A stretch of DNA of 64,000 nt from Flavobacteriaceae bacterium (lineage in GTDB: Bacteria > Bacteroidota > Bacteroidia > Flavobacteriales > Flavobacteriaceae). Made by a program: the position numbers and the translations under genes. Below, one piece after another: positions 60,667-64,000 of the stretch. The notes under the pieces are model-generated. The model was not told where the DNA came from, searched no databases, and saw only the letters and a list, made by a program, of their open reading frames with translations. Where the stretch lies: the NCBI GenBank assembly GCA_029252265.1, contig JAQXBT010000013.1:1-64000 (forward strand), given 5' to 3'. Every line of letters starts with the position of its first letter. Position 1 is the first letter of the stretch.

Positions 60667-62421
60667 TTAATTTAATTGTTTGTCTAAAGTGTTAATGACC
60701 TCTGCGGCTTTATCTAAATCATTTTGCATGTCAACGGCCGAAAGCGGGGTGTATCGCGCCAGTTCACAGGCTGTTAAAAGAGCGATGAAGCCCTCTAAAG
60801 TTGAGTTATTAACATTTTTATTTTTAAGGATTTCTTCAATTTTTTCTTTATTAAAGTCACTGGTTTCAATCCGTAATTTCGACTTTAAGTAATTATGTAG
60901 TGCACGCTCAAGAGCATTGTAAAACGGTTCTTTATCTCCTAATGATTTTTTAGCTTGACTTAAATATTTTCGCGCCAGGCGATTTGTTTTTCTGATTTTA
61001 TTTCCCGACACATCTAATGCTCTAAGGTTTTTATTTTTGACTAGAAGCATCAGAATAGGAATTAATAAAAAAGGACACAACAACACTAACCAGAACAGGG
61101 TAGAGTTAAAAAACGGCTTAGATTCAATCGGCTCGAACTCTGTTGTTGTTTTGAATGAACTAAATTGATTTAAATTTGGGGTAATTACATTTTCAGAAAT
61201 GGATCCAGAATTGCTATTTCTAGCTCCTAAAGGCCCCTCATTGACATCTATAACCAGGCGTTCTGAAGTTAAGGTTTTGTAGCGTTTTGTTTTTAGGTCA
61301 AAATAAGAAAAGGATATGTTTGGAATCGGATAATTCCCTTGGTAATTAGGGACGACCGTGTAGGTGTCACTAATGGTTCCACGCATTCCAGAAGTTCGAG
61401 TTACGACGTTTTCTGAGTGTTCGGGTTCATAAACTTCTAGCGCACTAGGCAAGACTAGTTTAGGCAGTTTAAACAGTTTTAAATTACCTTTTCCAGAAAC
61501 AATAACTTTTAATTCCAGCGCCTCGGTGGCCTTTAGCGTCTGTTTATTAGATTCGAGTTTAAGGTCAAAATCACCTACTGCCCCCGAAAAGTCAGTTGGT
61601 TTTCCGTTTTCAGGAAGTGGTTTCACGTTAATCGTGCGGTTCCCTGCCGAAACAGTCCGATTCACAGTACTGGTAAAGAGTCGTCCAAAAACATCACGCC
61701 TGTTAGAAGGAACTTCAACGGTCACGTCAAGGGATAAGGGTTCAATATTTAATTTACCGGTTTTTTGTGGATATAAAACGGTTTTTTTCAGTACAACATA
61801 AAGATAATCTTCGCCTTTATAAGTTCCTTGCTTTGTTTTATATTCTTTAACGTCTAGGTTTTGACTCCAGAAATCCCCATACCTAGGCTTATCAAGTTCT
61901 CTCCAATTTCGAATGCCTGTATTTTGAGCGACATAAAGCTTGTAAACCACCGTAATGGCTTCGTTTAAGTATGGATTTGAATTTGAAACTTCAGCGACTA
62001 GATGAATTGTTTGTGATGCCACATAATTAGGGTCGTTTGGGTTTTTAGGCTTATCTATCGCAGCTGTAACAGTTATGTTTATTGGAAGGGTCTTGTAGGT
62101 TTCTCCATTAATGTCAATGGAGGCTTGTCCAACAACAAACGTCCCTCGTTTTTTTGGTGCTAAAAAATAACTGTAACTTTTTGAAAACGATCGCACCCCA
62201 TTAACCCATGAATTATTAATAGATTGACTAGGACCGCCAACTACAGTAAAATTTTCAAAGTTTGGAGGTTCAAAATCATCACCGTCTTTGTTCATTGTAA
62301 AATCAACTCGAAGTCGCTCATTGATCCCTAGTTGTTTTTTACTCACTTTTGCAGTAAAAGATATCTGAGCAGAAACAAACCCTGAAATCAAAAACATATA
62401 TAAAAACATTTTTAGTTTCAT
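60667..62421 (-). CDS. batD: BatD family protein (aerotolerance operon)
   Basis: Signal peptide; FTAKVSKKQLGINERLRVDFTMN...FTVVGGPSQS. Confidence 0.9.
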   Translation of the reverse strand: MKLKMFLYMFLISGFVSAQISFTAKVSKKQLGINERLRVDFTMNKDGDDFEPPNFENFTVVGGPSQSINNSWVNGVRSFSKSYSYFLAPKKRGTFVVGQASIDINGETYKTLPINITVTAAIDKPKNPNDPNYVASQTIHLVAEVSNSNPYLNEAITVVYKLYVAQNTGIRNWRELDKPRYGDFWSQNLDVKEYKTKQGTYKGEDYLYVVLKKTVLYPQKTGKLNIEPLSLDVTVEVPSNRRDVFGRLFTSTVNRTVSAGNRTINVKPLPENGKPTDFSGAVGDFDLKLESNKQTLKATEALELKVIVSGKGNLKLFKLPKLVLPSALEVYEPEHSENVVTRTSGMRGTISDTYTVVPNYQGNYPIPNISFSYFDLKTKRYKTLTSERLVIDVNEGPLGARNSNSGSISENVITPNLNQFSSFKTTTEFEPIESKPFFNSTLFWLVLLCPFLLIPILMLLVKNKNLRALDVSGNKIRKTNRLARKYLSQAKKSLGDKEPFYNALERALHNYLKSKLRIETSDFNKEKIEEILKNKNVNNSTLEGFIALLTACELARYTPLSAVDMQNDLDKAAEVINTLDKQLN

Positions 62422-62424
62422 TCT

Positions 62425-63309
62425 TTACCAGTCTTTTTCTGTTTTAATATTGACTCCTTTGGTTTTTGAGGCATTCATTTTTTCTTGCACCTTCTTTTCT
62501 TCATTACTCATGGCTTCAAGTAAGTTTTTTACTTGTTGAGGGGATAGTTTTCCTTGTTGAGGTTGAGGTTGTCCTTTATCGTTTTTTGGGTCCTTATTTT
62601 TCTGATCACCTTCCTCATCTTTAGGTTTTCCGTTTTCATCTTCCTTGTCATCGCCCTCTTTTTTATCTTCGTTTTCGTCGCCTTCGTCTTTGTTTTTTTC
62701 GTCTTTATCTTTAGTGTCGTCGCTGTCCTCTTTGTCGTCTTTATTTTCGTCCTGATCTTTATCTTGGTCTTCATCGTCTCCATCACCATCGCCGTCCCCT
62801 TGCTCTTTAGCACATTCTTGAGCGAGTGCTAAGTTATATCGACTTTCATTATCTGAAGGGATATTTCTAAGGGCATTTTTGTAAGCTGAAACGGCTTCCT
62901 TGCACCGTTTTTGTTGCATTAAAGTATTTCCAATGTTGTGATATGCCTTGTGTTTTTCAGTTTTAGAATCGCTGTTTGTTACCGCTTCTAAGTGCCGAGA
63001 CATTGCTTCATCATATAGCTCAGAGTTGTAGTAGGCATTTCCGAGGTTATACGACCCAGCAGCGTTGTTTTGTTTTGTTGAAACGCCTAAACGGTATTTT
63101 TTTTCAGCCTCTATAAAATCGGCATCCACTAGCGAATTTCCTTCAAATACATAATTATTGGATTCTGCTAACTGAGGATCAACTTCTTGTGCACCCCCAC
63201 TGAATGCGATCATCAACAGTACGGTCAGGCAACAATAAGCGCGTTCAAAAGTTGTCTTTAGCGTTCTTTCTACCCTTAGGTTGTGTCGTATGTTATTTAG
63301 GCCTGTCAT
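62425..63309 (-). CDS. batC: TPR protein BatC with long acidic low-complexity tail
   Basis: TPR repeats (AAGSYNLGNAYYNSELYDEAMSRH; KAYHNIGNTLMQQKRCKEAVSAYKNAL) followed by a D/E/K/N-rich tract. Confidence 0.85.
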   Translation of the reverse strand: MTGLNNIRHNLRVERTLKTTFERAYCCLTVLLMIAFSGGAQEVDPQLAESNNYVFEGNSLVDADFIEAEKKYRLGVSTKQNNAAGSYNLGNAYYNSELYDEAMSRHLEAVTNSDSKTEKHKAYHNIGNTLMQQKRCKEAVSAYKNALRNIPSDNESRYNLALAQECAKEQGDGDGDGDDEDQDKDQDENKDDKEDSDDTKDKDEKNKDEGDENEDKKEGDDKEDENGKPKDEEGDQKNKDPKNDKGQPQPQQGKLSPQQVKNLLEAMSNEEKKVQEKMNASKTKGVNIKTEKDW

Positions 63310-64000
63310 AAGTTTTCGTTAAATAGGTTTAGGCGTTTTAACCATCCAGTTTTTCGTTCTAAGAACAAAACATCCAAAATTAAAAAGAATAAGCCAATCC
63401 CCAAAAACCACTGAAATTGGTCCTTGTATTCTGCAAATTCCTTTGCTTCAAACTCTTTTTTGTCCATTGCATTTAAAATGTCTCTAATTTGTTCCACAAC
63501 AGCAGCGGTTGAGTTTCCGTAAATATACTCGCCATTTGCTTCCTTGGCAATCAACTGCAACATTTCTGCATTGAGCCTCGTGATCACGGTCTCATTGTTT
63601 TGATCTTTTTTGTAACTCATCACAACGCCATTTCTTTTTAGAGGTATAGGGCCTCCTTTTTCACTCCCCACCCCAATTGTGAAAATTTTTATACCTTCTT
63701 CAGAAGCAGCCTCTGCAACTTCAGTACTGAGATCGTTATGATCTTCTCCATCCGAAATTATAATCAAGACACGATTTGTTTGTTCTTCATCGTCGAAATA
63801 ATTTCGAGACAATTGGATGGCCTCATCAATTGCGGTTCCTTGTGAAGATAACATATTGGTATTCATGCTTTGCAAAAACATTTTTGCAGCAGCGTAATCT
63901 GTAGTAATCGGCAATTGAGGAAATGCTTTTCCTGCATACGCAATAATTCCAATCCGATCACTCGCTAAATTATTTATGATCTGAGTCACTAGTTGTTTGG
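63306..64000 (-). CDS. batB: vWA domain protein BatB, partial (continues past window end)
   Basis: Upstream codons to the window edge are open (KQLVTQIINNLASDRIGIIAYAG), so the track GTG at 63989 is not the start; SSQGTAIDEAIQLS, VLIIISDGEDH. Confidence 0.88.
   Translation of the reverse strand, partial: KQLVTQIINNLASDRIGIIAYAGKAFPQLPITTDYAAAKMFLQSMNTNMLSSQGTAIDEAIQLSRNYFDDEEQTNRVLIIISDGEDHNDLSTEVAEAASEEGIKIFTIGVGSEKGGPIPLKRNGVVMSYKKDQNNETVITRLNAEMLQLIAKEANGEYIYGNSTAAVVEQIRDILNAMDKKEFEAKEFAEYKDQFQWFLGIGLFFLILDVLFLERKTGWLKRLNLFNENL

Noticed and set aside
62554-62832. Plus-strand ORF of very hydrophobic F/V/I-rich sequence
   Set aside because: Exact antisense of the BatC acidic repeat; the low-complexity DNA leaves the opposite frame open.
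1-64000. CRISPR arrays, prophage, transposons, restriction-modification, retrons or other defence systems
   Set aside because: No regularly spaced repeats, integrase/transposase, reverse transcriptase or methylase-nuclease pairs seen; the lone SAM methyltransferase (14413-15267) resembles a small-molecule/O-antigen type, not a DNA methylase.

Overview
The 64-kb window looks like chromosomal core DNA from a marine-type Flavobacteriia/Bacteroidota bacterium (AT-rich, T9SS C-terminal sorting domain, TANNTTTG-type -7 motifs, BatBCDE, DUF4837, DUF4175). Most of it is dense housekeeping and envelope genes: an O-antigen/dTDP-rhamnose operon (rmlDCAB plus a Wzz-like protein) downstream of GH3-like and M23 genes, pgk, holB-like, mnmG, ybeY, gltX, lepA, rnpA, rnr, glnS, asd, mscL, alr, tdk, gpsA, pheS, two SulP transporters, several peptidases, and one tRNA-Cys(GCA). 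I found no CRISPR array, prophage, transposase, toxin-antitoxin pair or recognisable defence island. The signals most worth a second look are: (i) two perfect GTTCCACGTGGAAC palindromes, matching the ParB parS consensus, on either side of mnmG; (ii) a ~0.5-kb very AT-rich divergent intergenic region at 40.25-40.79 kb with one perfect and one near-perfect DnaA box, a weak oriC candidate; (iii) a small accessory patch at 21.0-24.8 kb, where two ~270-300-bp direct repeats containing the 5' end of the DUF4175 gene flank a T9SS-secreted orphan and lie next to recQ, with the DUF4175 gene lacking an in-frame ATG; and (iv) a Bacteroidota protein of unknown function with nucleoside-phosphorylase-like motifs in a directon with GH3 and O-antigen genes. 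All calls come from reading the sequence and supplied translations; no database search was run.
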